Of a stretch of 64,000 nt of DNA, positions 1-10,863 are shown piece after piece. The notes below the pieces were generated by a model. The model saw only the letters and a list, made by a program, of their open reading frames with translations. It was not told the origin of the DNA and did not search any database. Every line of letters starts with the position of its first letter. The stretch's first letter is position 1. The position numbers were made by a program, and so were the translations under genes. The stretch spans positions 1,555,501 through 1,619,500 of the forward strand of contig JACGCM010001011.1 of the NCBI GenBank assembly GCA_014058105.1. Reading direction: 5' to 3'. The stretch comes from Kingdonia uniflora (Eukaryota; Streptophyta; Magnoliopsida; Ranunculales; Circaeasteraceae).

Positions 1-1190
1 TTGAACCCATAACCTCTTGGTCATCTATTTTATGTGACTCATAAACTATAACCTAAATTTTAGTCTCACATTGCTTATAAAGAATAAATGAACTAAACAT
101 ATAAGGTAGTACCCATGTGACATGTGTGTAATATGTGACATAGAGAGAATGTATAGGTGTGTGAGTGTATGAGATAATTTTATACCCCAGACACATTTAG
201 ACCTCTTTCGGGACCGGGCCGGCTCGGGCTAGGACTTGGGATTGGGTAATTGGCTCTTCTAGCTCTGGAGGCCTTGGGGGCCCTTTAGGCTTGGGCTTTC
301 TTAGGCTTAGTTTTTGGTCTTCACATTCTTCTTTCCACAATAATAGAGATTTGATCTTCTGGGACACTGTCTTACACGTTTGCACACTTGGGACCTCTCT
401 CAGGACCTGGCCGGCTTGGGCTAGGACTTGGGATTGGGTAATTAGCTCTTCTAGCTCTAGAGGGGACTTGGGGGCTTCTTTGGGCTTGGGCTTGGTCTTT
501 GGTCTTCACATTCTTCTTTCCACAATAATAGAGACCTGATCATCTGGGACACTGTCTCACACGTTTGAATAGAGAGAGAGAGCCAGAGAGCCGTTGACAA
601 ACCTCTCACAGTGAGAAACCTCTCGTTCGTTACATACGTAGACTTCCGATAATGGTAATGGGTAATTGGCTCTGGAGGCCTTGGGGCCCCTTTGGGCTTG
701 GGCTTCTCTTGGGCTTGGGCTTGGTCTTTGGTCTTCTCATTCTTCTTTCCACAATAATAGAGATCTGGTCTTCTGGGACACTGTCTTACACGTTTGCACA
801 CTTGGACCTCTCTCGGGACCGGGCCGGCTTAGGCTAGGACTTGGGATTGGGTAATTGGCTCTTCTAGCTTTAGAGGGGCCTTGGAGGCATGTTCTTGCCT
901 CCTGTTTACTGCTGCTATTTGTCGGAGTACAACCTGTCTCCTGTTTACTGCTACTGGTAGTATAATTTGTTTGTTGTTGCCTACTCTGTACAACTGCTTC
1001 CTGTAACTCAGACCTGCTTATGTAAGTGTTGTTGTTTTTTATCGGAGTAATAACTGCTGAACACCTTGCTGCTATTGCTTAAAACGTTGCTGCTCTAACA
1101 CCACTTTGCTACTGAATACCTTATTGCTACAACACCTTGCTATTGTATATATTGCTGCTGCAACTATTCTGATTTCATACTTGTTGCTCA
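1..1190 (+). mobile_element. LTR fragment of a copia-like retrotransposon
   Basis: No coding sequence is credible here. The stretch has the look of the two copia LTRs found elsewhere in this window: a 'tagtctcacattg' block followed by a short AT-rich stretch and then a GC-rich block rich in 'gggcttgggc'. It begins outside the window, so the left end is unknown. The right end is placed near 1190, where CTG/GCT-rich sequence (880-1190) gives way to ordinary AT-rich DNA. It could be a solo LTR or the end of a truncated element; no primer site or polypurine tract was seen next to it. Confidence 0.45.
200..890 (+). repeat. Tandem ~190-bp GC-rich repeat inside the LTR fragment
   Basis: The block starting 'gacctctytcgggaccggg' recurs at 200, 392 and 805, each followed by 'ggacttgggattgggtaat' and then by 'acaataatagaga' and 'ctgggacactgtct'. 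The period between the first two copies is 192 bases. Between 568 and 650 one copy is interrupted by 'agagagagag' and unrelated sequence. The ORFs that run through this block arise from the repeat and are not genes. Confidence 0.8.
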
Positions 1191-1433
1191 ATCAAAAAGA
1201 GAAAGCTATTTAGTTCATTTAAATGGGAGATTGATTGATTATTTATTGGTGAGGGGTGAACTTGTAAAAGACAAACTTTAAAGATGTTAAAAACCAAGCT
1301 GATTTTGTAAATTTCCCATGCCATTCATTAGTTATAATATGACCAATAACATTGTGCCAAGTAGACCCCTTGTTGAATGTTAAATAAGAGGTCCTGACTA
1401 GATCAGCTCCCTAAGAGTATACACCTTTGAAAT

Positions 1434-1648
1434 CATGTGGATCATACCTTGCCAGGTTTATTATGTGGATCTGTGAAACTACACTACATTCCTGATAATT
1501 ACGGGCGAAGCCAAGACTCGAGTGCAGTGGGGACCAAAAAAAAAATAGCATGTGGATCATACCTTGCTAGGTTTTATTATGTGGATCTCTGAAACTACAC
1601 TACATTTCTTATAACTAGGGGTGAAGCCAGGACTCGAGTCCAGTGGGG
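1434..1648 (+). repeat. Direct duplication of flank plus hAT end (period ~116 bp)
   Basis: About 98 bases beginning 'catgtggatcataccttg' at 1434 repeat at 1550 with few changes. Each copy ends in the hAT-like terminus 'gaagccaRgactcgagt'. The first copy is an extra element end with its flank; the second runs into the rest of the small element. Ectopic repair during excision or replication slippage could produce this. Confidence 0.75.
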
Positions 1649-1912
1649 TAAGAAAAACATAACAAAGGGGTTTGTGGGGACTTGAACCCTTGTTCAGGTA
1701 GCCAAAATGAACAACTTGACCACTAGACCAATAACTATTATCTAATTATTGTTGAGTGGGGTTAATTATATAAAAAATAGTCATATATGTATTATTTACG
1801 ACTATCCAGTAAGCGAATTCCGACAAATCCAGTATATGAATTTGCGTATTCCGGAAAATTTAATTATCATATTCCGGCAAATTCATTTGACCCCACTGGC
1901 CCACCTAGTTTC
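1614..1912 (-). mobile_element. Small non-autonomous hAT-like element, copy 1
   Basis: One end reads 'aggggtgaagccaggactcg' and the other 'ttgaccccactggcccacct'. The interior matches, in inverse orientation, the left part of the larger hAT-like element at 3257 (compare 1665-1790 with the complement of 3330-3450). On the minus strand it holds a tRNA-like A box (complement of 1720-1730) and B box (complement of 1678-1688). The termini are degenerate and no clear 8-bp target duplication was seen, so the limits are approximate. Confidence 0.6.
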
Positions 1913-1919
1913 ATTACTG

Positions 1920-2900
1920 ACTGATGCACGTGTAAGATGGAAAGGCGCTTAGACCATTAATATCTAGCATAGTTGGGCATTCAACAAAATGTATGTGTTT
2001 TGCTAGTGAAATTAGGTAAAAGCAATAATCTCAAGTGAGGTAAATGCTTAAAGAAGTACTTTATAGTTGAGTAGTTTTGTAATATTAGTATGCATTGTGT
2101 ACCAGTGTATGATTATTATCGACATTGTAAAACTTGATGATGCCCCTTATATATTTCAGTTTAAGACTAAATATAATAACCCATTTTAATATTTGTTTTT
2201 CATTGTTGAAATAAAGCTGCATCGCGTCCCATCTTTACAGTTTGATAATCTAAATGGATGAGGCCACATCTCTTCCATTGTTTGTCATGTGTTAATGTCT
2301 TAAATCTCTATTTTGTCTAATAAGAAACGATTATATACTAGAGGTCCAAAGACGCCCACAAAAGATTCTTCAATTGAATTTATGCATTTCTACGCCAAAT
2401 ACTTCTAAAAGGCATAATTTCTAGATCGATCCCCTCATCATCTTGCCAAGTCGACAAACAAAATAGACCATTTATATTGTAGTCCAACCTAGTAGTGACC
2501 TTCTTCTTATCTTGTCATAGCAATTGGTCCTTCTACATTTTACCAAATGTTTTTGTATGGGAATTTTTTTTGATCCACACAATCCTATGTCTTTTTCGTG
2601 CCCGTATAACCACCAGTTCCGTATCATTTTGTTGATATACAATAAGAGTCGGCGAGCGTTACATGTGGACCTTACACAAAAAAAGGCTACATGCATGTGT
2701 GGTCTCCTTAACTTTATTAAAGCAAGGTTTACATGTTTCATTGTTTTGCTAGGGTTACAGTTCATCATCATTTACCTTACATAAATCTATGAGGCGTTTG
2801 CAGTAACCCTAAACTATAATCTATGGCTTCATATTTTGGTGAATATAAAAACGATAAGTTCCATGGAACATTTTTCACGTCACGTGTAACACCATTTGGC
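1920..2900 (-). repeat. Outlying copy of the FAF upstream region (unit 0)
   Basis: Three blocks typical of the region upstream of the FAF-like genes occur in order: 'gcacgtgtaagatggaaagg' at 1925, 'gccaagtcgacaaacaaaat' at 2447, and a stretch at 2560-2890 matching 43590-43890 (for example 'acatgtggacctt' and 'ataatctatggcttcatatt' against its counterpart). No FAF coding sequence is attached. The copy lies about 32 kb from the main array, separated by the large insertions. ORFs on either strand here are short and not conserved between copies. Confidence 0.6.
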
Positions 2901-3248
2901 TCAACATAAATTATAAAAGGTGTTTAATGATGTGCTAAAGCCACCACACATTGTTTTCACTAATATTTTGAATGACATTAAGAGCTGACTCAGAGTTAAC
3001 GTGAAGCATGTAAATGATGACCAAAGGAAGAGAGATTTGTGTCACAACTGGGGCCTGTATCCAAATTCAGAATTAAAGAGTTGGTGGTTTGTAGCTGGCC
3101 GTGTCCTTTGACACAAAATTTAACACCTTAGTCTTCAATGTTGGTTTGAGAATTTCAGATAATACTGCGCGCATCGCTTCTATGAAGTAAGTGCGATTTT
3201 TATAGATAATGCCAATTTCTCAATATACATTAATGTGAGTCCTTATTG
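2900..3248. other. Intergenic DNA, nothing recognised
   Basis: AT-rich sequence without a credible ORF, RNA gene or terminal repeat. Its right edge, 'tttacatt' at 3249-3256, is the left copy of the target duplication of the hAT-like element. Confidence 0.6.
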
Positions 3249-3594
3249 TTTACATTCAGGGGCGAAGTTAGGGAGGGGTTTAAATGACCCCACTGGATTT
3301 GCCAGAAATCACTTATCAGATAGTTAAATATGATACATATATGTATAATTTGTATATATTTTACCCCACCTAATTCTAATTATATAATTGTTATTGGTTC
3401 AGTGGACAAGTATATTGTTTTTGACTACCTAAACAAGGGTTCAAGTCCCCACAGCCTCATTTTTATATTTTATGATTATCAAGTCCTACTTTATCATTTA
3501 ACATTATATATGATTCATAATTAACTTTTAGATTGGGGACTCTCTTCTAAGATTTAAAAAAAAAAAAAAACTTGGCATAAGTTCTAATATAAGC

Positions 3595-4351
3595 TGCAGT
3601 GGCTTATTCCGCATATCGAGCTCATGCCTCATCTTCGAACTACATACGAACTTTCGACCTCAACAATAGAACACGTGACACAATCAGAAATAAGACAACA
3701 ACGTCAAAAAATATATACAATACGAGTTTCTCAACCAACACCACTTATCCCTGACGACACTCATGCTATTGTTGAGAGCCGTCTTGTAATAGTTTATTTC
3801 GTATCTCGAACTCAAGCTTCGTCCTCGATCTCATCAGCATACAGGAAGTACTACTAAAGACATAACCAACTTTCCTCAGTTCGAGACATCACTTTTGACC
3901 TCTACACCAACAGTTCGATCTGTGCAAAGCGTATAGTCATCAATAGAGCCGTTGTACAATAACAAAGATCAGAACGTTACATAATCTGGTCAAAAAATAT
4001 TTCACACACACTTTATAACGTCCATCATTAAGAGACTTTATGGTCGTCAAACGGTCACATTGGAGGACCTATAAAGAGACCAGGAGAACTACAGATGAGG
4101 GACAAAACATTCGATACAGAAAAGTTCTTACTCCGTTATCTTACATTCTCAGAATACTCATTGTAATAGATTAGCAATCTCAATAAGATCACCATCACTT
4201 TCATAAAATCTTCAAGAGATGTCATGGTTTTTAACCTATTCAGAGGTTTTCCACGCTAAATCATCTTGTTGTTTGTTATCTATTATGCTTGAACATTATG
4301 AGTATATCTAGTGTAAAGGCTAAGTCTGAATCCCAGAATTTGGCTATTACA
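3595..4351 (+). repeat. 5' LTR of the Tat-type gypsy element
   Basis: It begins 'tgcagtggcttattcc' directly after the target duplication and ends 'ggctattaca'. It matches 18513-19269 along its full 757 bp. The ORF at 3624-3857 inside it is not conserved in the other LTR and is noise. Confidence 0.92.
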
Positions 4352-4353
4352 TT

Positions 4354-4369
4354 TGGCGCCGTCTGTGGA
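4354..4369 (+). other. Primer binding site of the gypsy element
   Basis: 'tggcgccgtctgtgga' starts two bases after the 5' LTR. TGGCGCC at this position is the usual tRNA primer site of plant gypsy elements of the Tat/Athila group. Confidence 0.8.
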
Positions 4370-4422
4370 AACAAAGTTCTCAAACCTATTATCTTAAACG
4401 CCGTTGATCATTTTCTCTTAGA

Positions 4423-5960
4423 ATGTCACCTCCAGGTCAGAACATGTCGATTGTACAGGTAGAAGAAAACACAACTTTAATAGACCTGAGGCCACTCTGA
4501 ATTTAGAAATAGAAAGACGTGAAACCCTATAATAACAGCTCGAGAGTGTACATGACGCGTTGAAGGTTTTACAGGGACAGTAGGTCGCCGTCCAAAAGAA
4601 CAAAGCCGTACAACCTGAGGGCTCACAGATTTCCGTTCATGACAGAATATGACCTCCTCCGAGAGGTGTTTATGCAGGAGGTGCGCTTCAATCTAACCAT
4701 CAACAATAGGACATAGAGCCCATTCCGATCCAGGAGATCCAACAAGAAGTAGATGGCGGCCTGGCGGAAGTCAGACAAACTGATAATCTATCTCAAAGAG
4801 TTTGACTCCTGACAAAGAAACGTCTAAGTGAAGGGAGGGGTGACCACAATCCTGGAGAAGGACACGTCACAAGACCAATTACTACAGCTCGACAATATGT
4901 CACCCAGGAACATGTTGAAAAGCAAATCAAAGAATTGCTCGAAGACCATACGCCGACTAAAGGGATCGACAACAAGTTACAGAAGAGCCCAATCGCACAA
5001 GAGTTATTAGATGGTGAGGTCCCCACCAGGATTCATACTCCAAAGATCCAAAAGTACAAAAGAACTGATCCAGTAGAACATGTTCAATAGTTCTAGAATG
5101 CTCTAGGTCTACATTCCACATCCAATCACATTCTTTGTCGGCTCTTTCCTATAAGCTTGTCAGGCAAACCCCTACGGTAGTTTCACACACTGCCTAAAGA
5201 ATCTATCACAACTTTTAAGCAGTTACACGAACTCTTCGTCAAGAATTACTCGCACAGCAGAGATAAAGAGGAGAACCTATATTCTCTTTTCAGCCTTAAA
5301 CAGATGTCAGGAGAGAAACTCGAGACATTTACTAAAAAGTTCTTGGAGTTAGCCCAAAAAGTAGATCGACTCGACCAGAAGATCACTATTTATGCTTTCA
5401 CCAATGCCTTACTCGTCGATGACCGGGCAAAGGAGTAACTTGCTGAAACCTTATCTTCCAAAGATGAATGTGATCATAGCCAACATCTATCTTATATTAC
5501 AGAAGGACAAATTCTTCCGCAATGCACAATACCTTCAACCAATCGAGAACAAACCATACTGTATCCACCATAATGTTCGACATCATGAGACAGAGCAATG
5601 TTTTGCCTTATAACAGTTGTTGGAATACATCTTCGCAGATGGACGAATGTACGAATACATAGTGGACATAAAAAGTTATAAGAACAGGAGTTACGAAAAC
5701 CCCACAGAAACTGTACAAGTCGAAGAACCAGCAGCCGAAAAACATTTGTACCATATCTCACTCTGCCATTTCGTGGAGACTTAGATCATCAAAGAGTTAA
5801 ACAGGAGCAAACAACGACGTGTCGGCCAATGTCATAACTTATCCATGCAAGATTAAGAAGCTCGTTTAATTCCAGTATCCAGCTATCAGCGAATTGGGAT
5901 TTCTTTCGATGATTACGACGTTCGGCATGTCAACTATCCTCACCATGATGCTTTGGTGTT
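4423..5960 (+). pseudogene. Decayed gag of the Tat-type element
   Basis: A start codon at 4423 opens a frame (MSPPGQNMSI) that is soon stopped. The recognisable Retrotrans_gag core lies at 5206-5440, with residues such as FKQLHELFVKNYSHS and, further on, SGEKLETFTKKFLELAQ, a pattern of structural capsid proteins of plant gypsy elements. Frames switch several times between 4423 and 5960, and no intact zinc knuckle was found. It would have packaged the element RNA; it cannot now make a full protein. Confidence 0.7.
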
Positions 5961-5984
5961 CATGTTGAAAATGCAAAATATGGG

Positions 5985-6600
5985 GCTTTATACGACGATG
6001 ATAGATACCGACAACACTATCGAACTCTTTTTCAGAGCACCATCAATCAGATGAGTCTGGTCGATAAGGTCCAACCCAGCGACATTGATATATGTGGTTT
6101 CAATGGATCTAAGGAGGAAAGTGCAGGAAAGATTATACTTCCTATCACCGGGGGACCAGTAACACTCGACGTTGTCTTTTATGTTATCAATACAAAATCC
6201 CATTATTTAGGGATAATGGGGCGTTGCTGGTTACACAATATGCGCGCTATTCCGTCAACCTATCACTTGGCATTACGCTTTGAATGGGAAGGTGGCGTTT
6301 ACGAGATGAAAGGAAGTCAAAAATTAGCACGAGCTTGCAAAATTTTTGTCCTCATTGGACCAGAACCTTCCGAACATCAACTCGCATAGCAATTACAAAA
6401 GATGACAGGAAACATTACAGAGAACTATACAGTCAACTCTGCAGGGCAACATTTGTCCAGCGCAGAAACCACAAAGTATGTAGAAATCAATGGACCCAAA
6501 TGTGAGGCATATGTTGGTACTCATCTACCCACAACGAAGCGCAACACTCTCATCCAGTTACTTAAGGAAAATAGTGATGTCTTTACTTGGACATTTCACT
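5985..6600 (+). pseudogene. Protease region of the Tat-type element
   Basis: The 112-residue frame at 6051-6389 reads through the part after the aspartic protease active site: 'LPITGGPVTLDVVFYV' followed by 'YLGIMGRCWLHNMRAIPS' and 'YHLALRFEW', the order seen in Tat-group proteases. The active-site triad itself is not recognisable in the decayed sequence just upstream. Stops and frame changes at about 6388 and 6600 separate it from the reverse transcriptase. Confidence 0.7.
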
Positions 6601-7980
6601 AGATGCCGGGCATTGATCTGAATCTGGCCTGTCGCAAACTCAACTTGAAGGATAAAGCCGAAGCTTTCAAACAAAAATAGAGGACTTTAACACCAAGACT
6701 TCGAGACGAAGTCAACAAAGAAATTGAAAAACTCATCGAAGTTGGTTTTATCCGAAAGGCCAATTATCCAGAATGGATATCGAATATTGTAGAAGTACCA
6801 AAGAAGAACGGAAAGATCCGGGTGTGCGTGAATTTCACAGACTTGAACAGACATACTTCAAAGGATAGTTTTCCACTCCCTATCATAAATAACTTGCTCA
6901 ATTCTACTTCAGGATATGAACTTTTGTCTATGATTGATGCCGCGTCAGGATACAACCAAATACCTATGCTACCTGACGATCAAGGGAAATCAACTTTCAT
7001 TACAGAACATAGCCTATACTGCTACAAAGTTATGCCATTCAGTCTCAAGAACGCTGGAGCTACTTATCTGCGATTGATGACCCAAATGTTTAAAGATCAC
7101 CTTGGAAAAATAATGGAGGTCTATATAGACAATATGTTGTGTAAAATTCTTAAGAAGGAAAACCATATTACAGATTTACACATGGCTTTCGATATTCTCT
7201 GTCTCTACAAGATGAGACTCAACCCTGATAAATGTCAGTTCAGAGTCTAGTAAGGTAAATTCTTGGGCCACTTAATCAGCAGGCGTGGTATTAAAGCTGA
7301 TCCAGATTGTATTCACGGATTATTATCTATGCCTTCTCCAAAAATAAAGAAAGACGTCCAGAAGTTAGAAGACAAGATTGCCGCGATAAACCATTTTGTT
7401 TCAAAATTATCCAATTGTTGTCGATGGTTGTTCAACTTATTGCATGAGGGGATAACAAAATAGAAACCTAAGGACCCCGAGATCGAATGGACAACAGAGT
7501 GCAAAACAACATTTCAACAACTTAAGCTTTACTTGGGTTCATCGCCAGTGATGAGTACACCTCGCGAAGGGGAAGAACTCACCATTTATCTTGCAGTTAC
7601 TGAAGAATTATTAAGTTATGTTCTTATTCGACTTGATGAGAAGACCAAGAAGCCTGTCTACTTCATCAATAAAACTCTCACTCCAACATAATCCTGATAT
7701 AGCAAGATCGAGAAACTACTTTTAGCTCTCGTCTACACCTCGCTAAAATTGATACAGTACTTTCAAGCCTACTCAGTATGAGTAGTGACCAACTACTCTC
7801 TGCATGAAATCTTATCCAAACGAGAAAAGTCCAGACGAGTTCAACAATGGTCAGTTACTCTTGGTAAACATGACATCCATTTTGAATCCAGACATTCTGA
7901 AAAGGGTCAGGCCGTAGTAGATTTCTTTGTGGACTTCCCCATAGAAGATCCTGATTGGGAAGAAGATAGCACATAAATTC
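6601..7980 (+). pseudogene. Reverse transcriptase and RNase H of the Tat-type element
   Basis: The palm domain is clear at 6822-7250: 'VNFTDLNRHTSKDSFPLP', 'MIDAASGYNQI', 'CYKVMPFSLKNAGATY' and the catalytic box, which reads YIDN instead of YVDD/YIDD. A stop at 7250 interrupts the frame just before 'GKFLGHLISRRGIKADP' (7257-7310). RNase H remains follow to 7976 ('PVYFINKTLT', 'VTNYSLHEIL', 'RVQQWSV'). The second aspartate change and at least four stops make it inactive. Confidence 0.88.
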
Positions 7981-8039
7981 ATGAAGAACAGCTCAAAGAA
8001 AGGGCAGACTGGATAACTCAAAAGGGATGGCATCTTTTA

Positions 8040-8521
8040 ATTGAATGATCATCTGGACCCCTACGATCAGGCATCTGAATTGTGCTGATCACACCATCTA
8101 ATGATAGAATTGAAAAGGCCTCCTATTGAATTTCAAAGCTACCAATAATACAGCCGAGTATGAGGCAATGATTCACGGTTTAGATATGGCTCTAGAGATT
8201 GGAATATCCGAGTTGTCCGCATACACGAATTCTTTACTCATTGTAAACCATTACACAAAAAATTTCCAGAAGAATGGAAAAATAATAGATTATGTAGCCG
8301 CAGTAGCCGACAAAATGGATGGATTCAAGAAAAATTTTATCGAACATTTGTCGCGCGAAGAAAATAGACATTCTGATTCTCTTGCATATCTCACAGGAGT
8401 CTTTGGCTCAGAAGCTCTATATCTCAAGATCGAAGTATTATTAACCCCCAACATTAACATCATAAGCTCAAATTCTCTTAATACTGGGGGCGTTGAAGAG
8501 GATGAAGATGATTGGAGATGA
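8040..8521 (+). pseudogene. Second (archaeal-type) RNase H of the Tat-type element
   Basis: The frame at 8126-8521 holds 'NNTAEYEAMIHGLDMALE' with the catalytic-type glutamate, then 'AYTNSLLIVNH' where an aspartate-containing DSQL is usual, and 'HLSREENRHSDSLAYLT'. This second RNase H between RNase H and integrase is a known trait of the Tat lineage. The D-to-N change in YTNS is inferred from family consensus. Confidence 0.8.
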
Positions 8522-8579
8522 CTTTTCTTCAAGTATATTGGGACCAAAAGCAAATTTGACGGTGAACTCCCTCAAGACC

Positions 8580-9750
8580 CCACCGAAAGAAGACACATAT
8601 TTGATAATGCTAAACACTACACTGTAGAAAATGGCCTCTTATACAAGGTTTCGGTCACGGGACCGTATCTCGAATGCTTATCCCACAAAGAAGCTCAAAA
8701 ATTCCTACACAAACTACATGAAGGTACTTATGGTTCTCACGCAATAGGAAGATCTCTATTAAATTGAGCTCTTACCCAAGATGTCTTCTTGACTAAAATA
8801 AAAGCTCAAGCCATTAAACTCGCAAGAAAATACGATGCCATTCAACGTCATGGTCCCCAAATTTAAGCTCCAGCCTTAAAACTCCATTCAAGCAACGTTA
8901 TATGGCCATTTAAGAGATGGGCCCTCGGCCTTGTCGGCAAATTTTCTACCGTACCAGGAAAATGAAAACATTTGTTAGTCGCAACAGATTTCTTTACTAA
9001 CTGGGTAGAAGCAGTTCCTCTGTACCGCATACGAGAGGATGAAGTCATCAAGTTTATTTGGGAAAACATCATCATCCATTTCGGCTGCCCCCATCTCATC
9101 AGGATCGATAATGGACCTCAGTTCGTTGGCTTTAAAGTTGTCGAATTCCTCAATAAACACAACATCATATACTTTCCTTCAAATCCGTTATTACCTATAA
9201 GGGAATAGTCAGGCCAAAATTACTAATCGCACTATCATGGATGGGATCAAAAAGCGTTTGATAAAAAAAAAGGGCAATTGGGTCATATAATTACCACATG
9301 TGTTATGGGCTTATCGAACTACACCTCGAGTTTCAACAGGATGCACGTCATTTCTCCTGGCTTATGGTACAGAAGCCATCATCCCTACTCAGTATCATCA
9401 TCCTATTCATGACTATACCATGACCGATGAAGAAAATGAATTGCAGTTGGCATGTAATATGAATTGGATCGAGGAGACTCGGGACAGAGCAATCATGAAT
9501 TTGGTAAGGTATCACCAAGCTTTAGCCCGATCTTATAACAAACGCATTCGTCATTGAGAGTTTAAAATCAAGGATCTGGTCCTCTGAGAGATTCCCAAAC
9601 ATCGCAAAGAGCTCAATGCAGGGAAATTATCCAAAAACTGGGAATTACCTTTTATCGTTATCGGAAAAAGTGGCCTCGACTCCTACGACCTCGCCATTGA
9701 GCATGACAAGCACATACCTAATCCTTAGAACACAAAGAGACTAAAGTAGT
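8580..9750 (+). pseudogene. Integrase of the Tat-type element
   Basis: Core fragments sit at 8972-9208 ('VATDFFTNWVEAVPL', 'FGCPHLIRIDNGPQF') and 9300-9557 ('WAYRTTPRVSTGCTSFLL', 'YGTEAIIP'), followed by a C-terminal piece up to about 9740. The first two acidic residues (TDFF and IDNG) are present; the region of the third is broken by a stop at 9206 and a frameshift. Several stops replace expected Gln or Trp codons. Confidence 0.85.
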
Positions 9751-9973
9751 ATCACAGATAAAAAATTTGTCACAGTGTACTTTTTTTCAATCAATCTATT
9801 ATGTCGTATGATGATTTCACATCAATGAAAGACTTATGTTTGATCCACATACATCTGAGTACTTTATATTATACCATACCGTACTCTATCTAACACATTC
9901 ATTGTACGCCAATCTTACACCAATAAAATACTTGTGTTCGATTGCCCTACATTATAGTACTTTTATACACAGA

Positions 9974-10731
9974 TTATAGATCATTTGTTGCTTCGGCCAA
10001 ATTGATCATTTAAATACATTATAGATTATTTGTTGCTTCAGCTAAATTGATCATCTAAATACATTGCAGATCATTTGTTACTTCAGCCAAACTGATCATT
10101 TAAATACATTACAGATCATTTGTTGCTTCGGCCAATTCGATCATCTAAATACTTTACAGATCATTTGTTGCTTCGGCCAAATCGATCATCTAAATACATT
10201 ACAGATCATTTGTTGCATTAGCTAAATTGATCATCTAAATACATTACAGATCATTTGTTGCTTTAACCAAATCAATCATCTAAATACATTACAGATCATT
10301 TGTTGCTTCAGCCAAATTGATCATCTAAATACATTATAGATCATTTGTTGTTTCGGCCAATTCGATCATCTAAATACTTTACAGATCATTTGTTGCTTCG
10401 GCCAAATCGATCATCTAAATACATTACAGATCATTTGTTGCTTTGGCCAAATCAATTATCTAAATATATTACAGATCATTTGTTGCTTCGGCCAAAGCGA
10501 TCATCAAAATACATTACAGATCATTTGTTATTTCGGCCAAACCGATCATCTAAATACATTACATATCGTTTGTTACTTCTGCCGAACCGATCATCTAAAT
10601 ACATTACAGATCATTTGTTGTTTTGGCCAAATCGATCATCTAAATATCTTACAGATCGTTTGTTGCTTCGGCCAAACTGATCATCTCATATATTGTAGAT
10701 CGTTTACCACCTTGGCTGAACCGATCACATA
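9974..10731 (+). repeat. 45-bp minisatellite in the gypsy 3' region (~17 copies)
   Basis: The unit runs 'acagatcatttgttgcttcg' then 'gccaaatcgatcatctaaat' then 'acatt', 45 bases, repeated about 17 times with point differences but almost no length change. Because 45 is a multiple of three, an open frame with a 15-residue repeat (TDHLLLRPNRSSKYI) spans 10345-10680; I regard it as a by-product. Tandem repeats in the 3' untranslated region are known for Tat-group elements and can seed satellites. Confidence 0.93.
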
Positions 10732-10863
10732 TCATGCCGCCTTGCATGCATTATCGTTGGTACCTCACACGGTTAGTACAGATAACTGTTTTGTCCTTAA
10801 CTATTTCTTCATACATCTATATTTTTATCCTTATTTTGTATACATACAACATAATCACATTCC

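Noticed and set aside
2472..2784. ORFs on both strands at 2472-2784
   Set aside because: They overlap each other and lie in a copy of FAF upstream DNA; other copies of this DNA do not keep either frame.
10345..10680. 111-residue ORF with a 15-residue repeat
   Set aside because: It exists because the minisatellite unit is 45 bp, a multiple of three; no start context, and it lies in the untranslated region of a dead retrotransposon.
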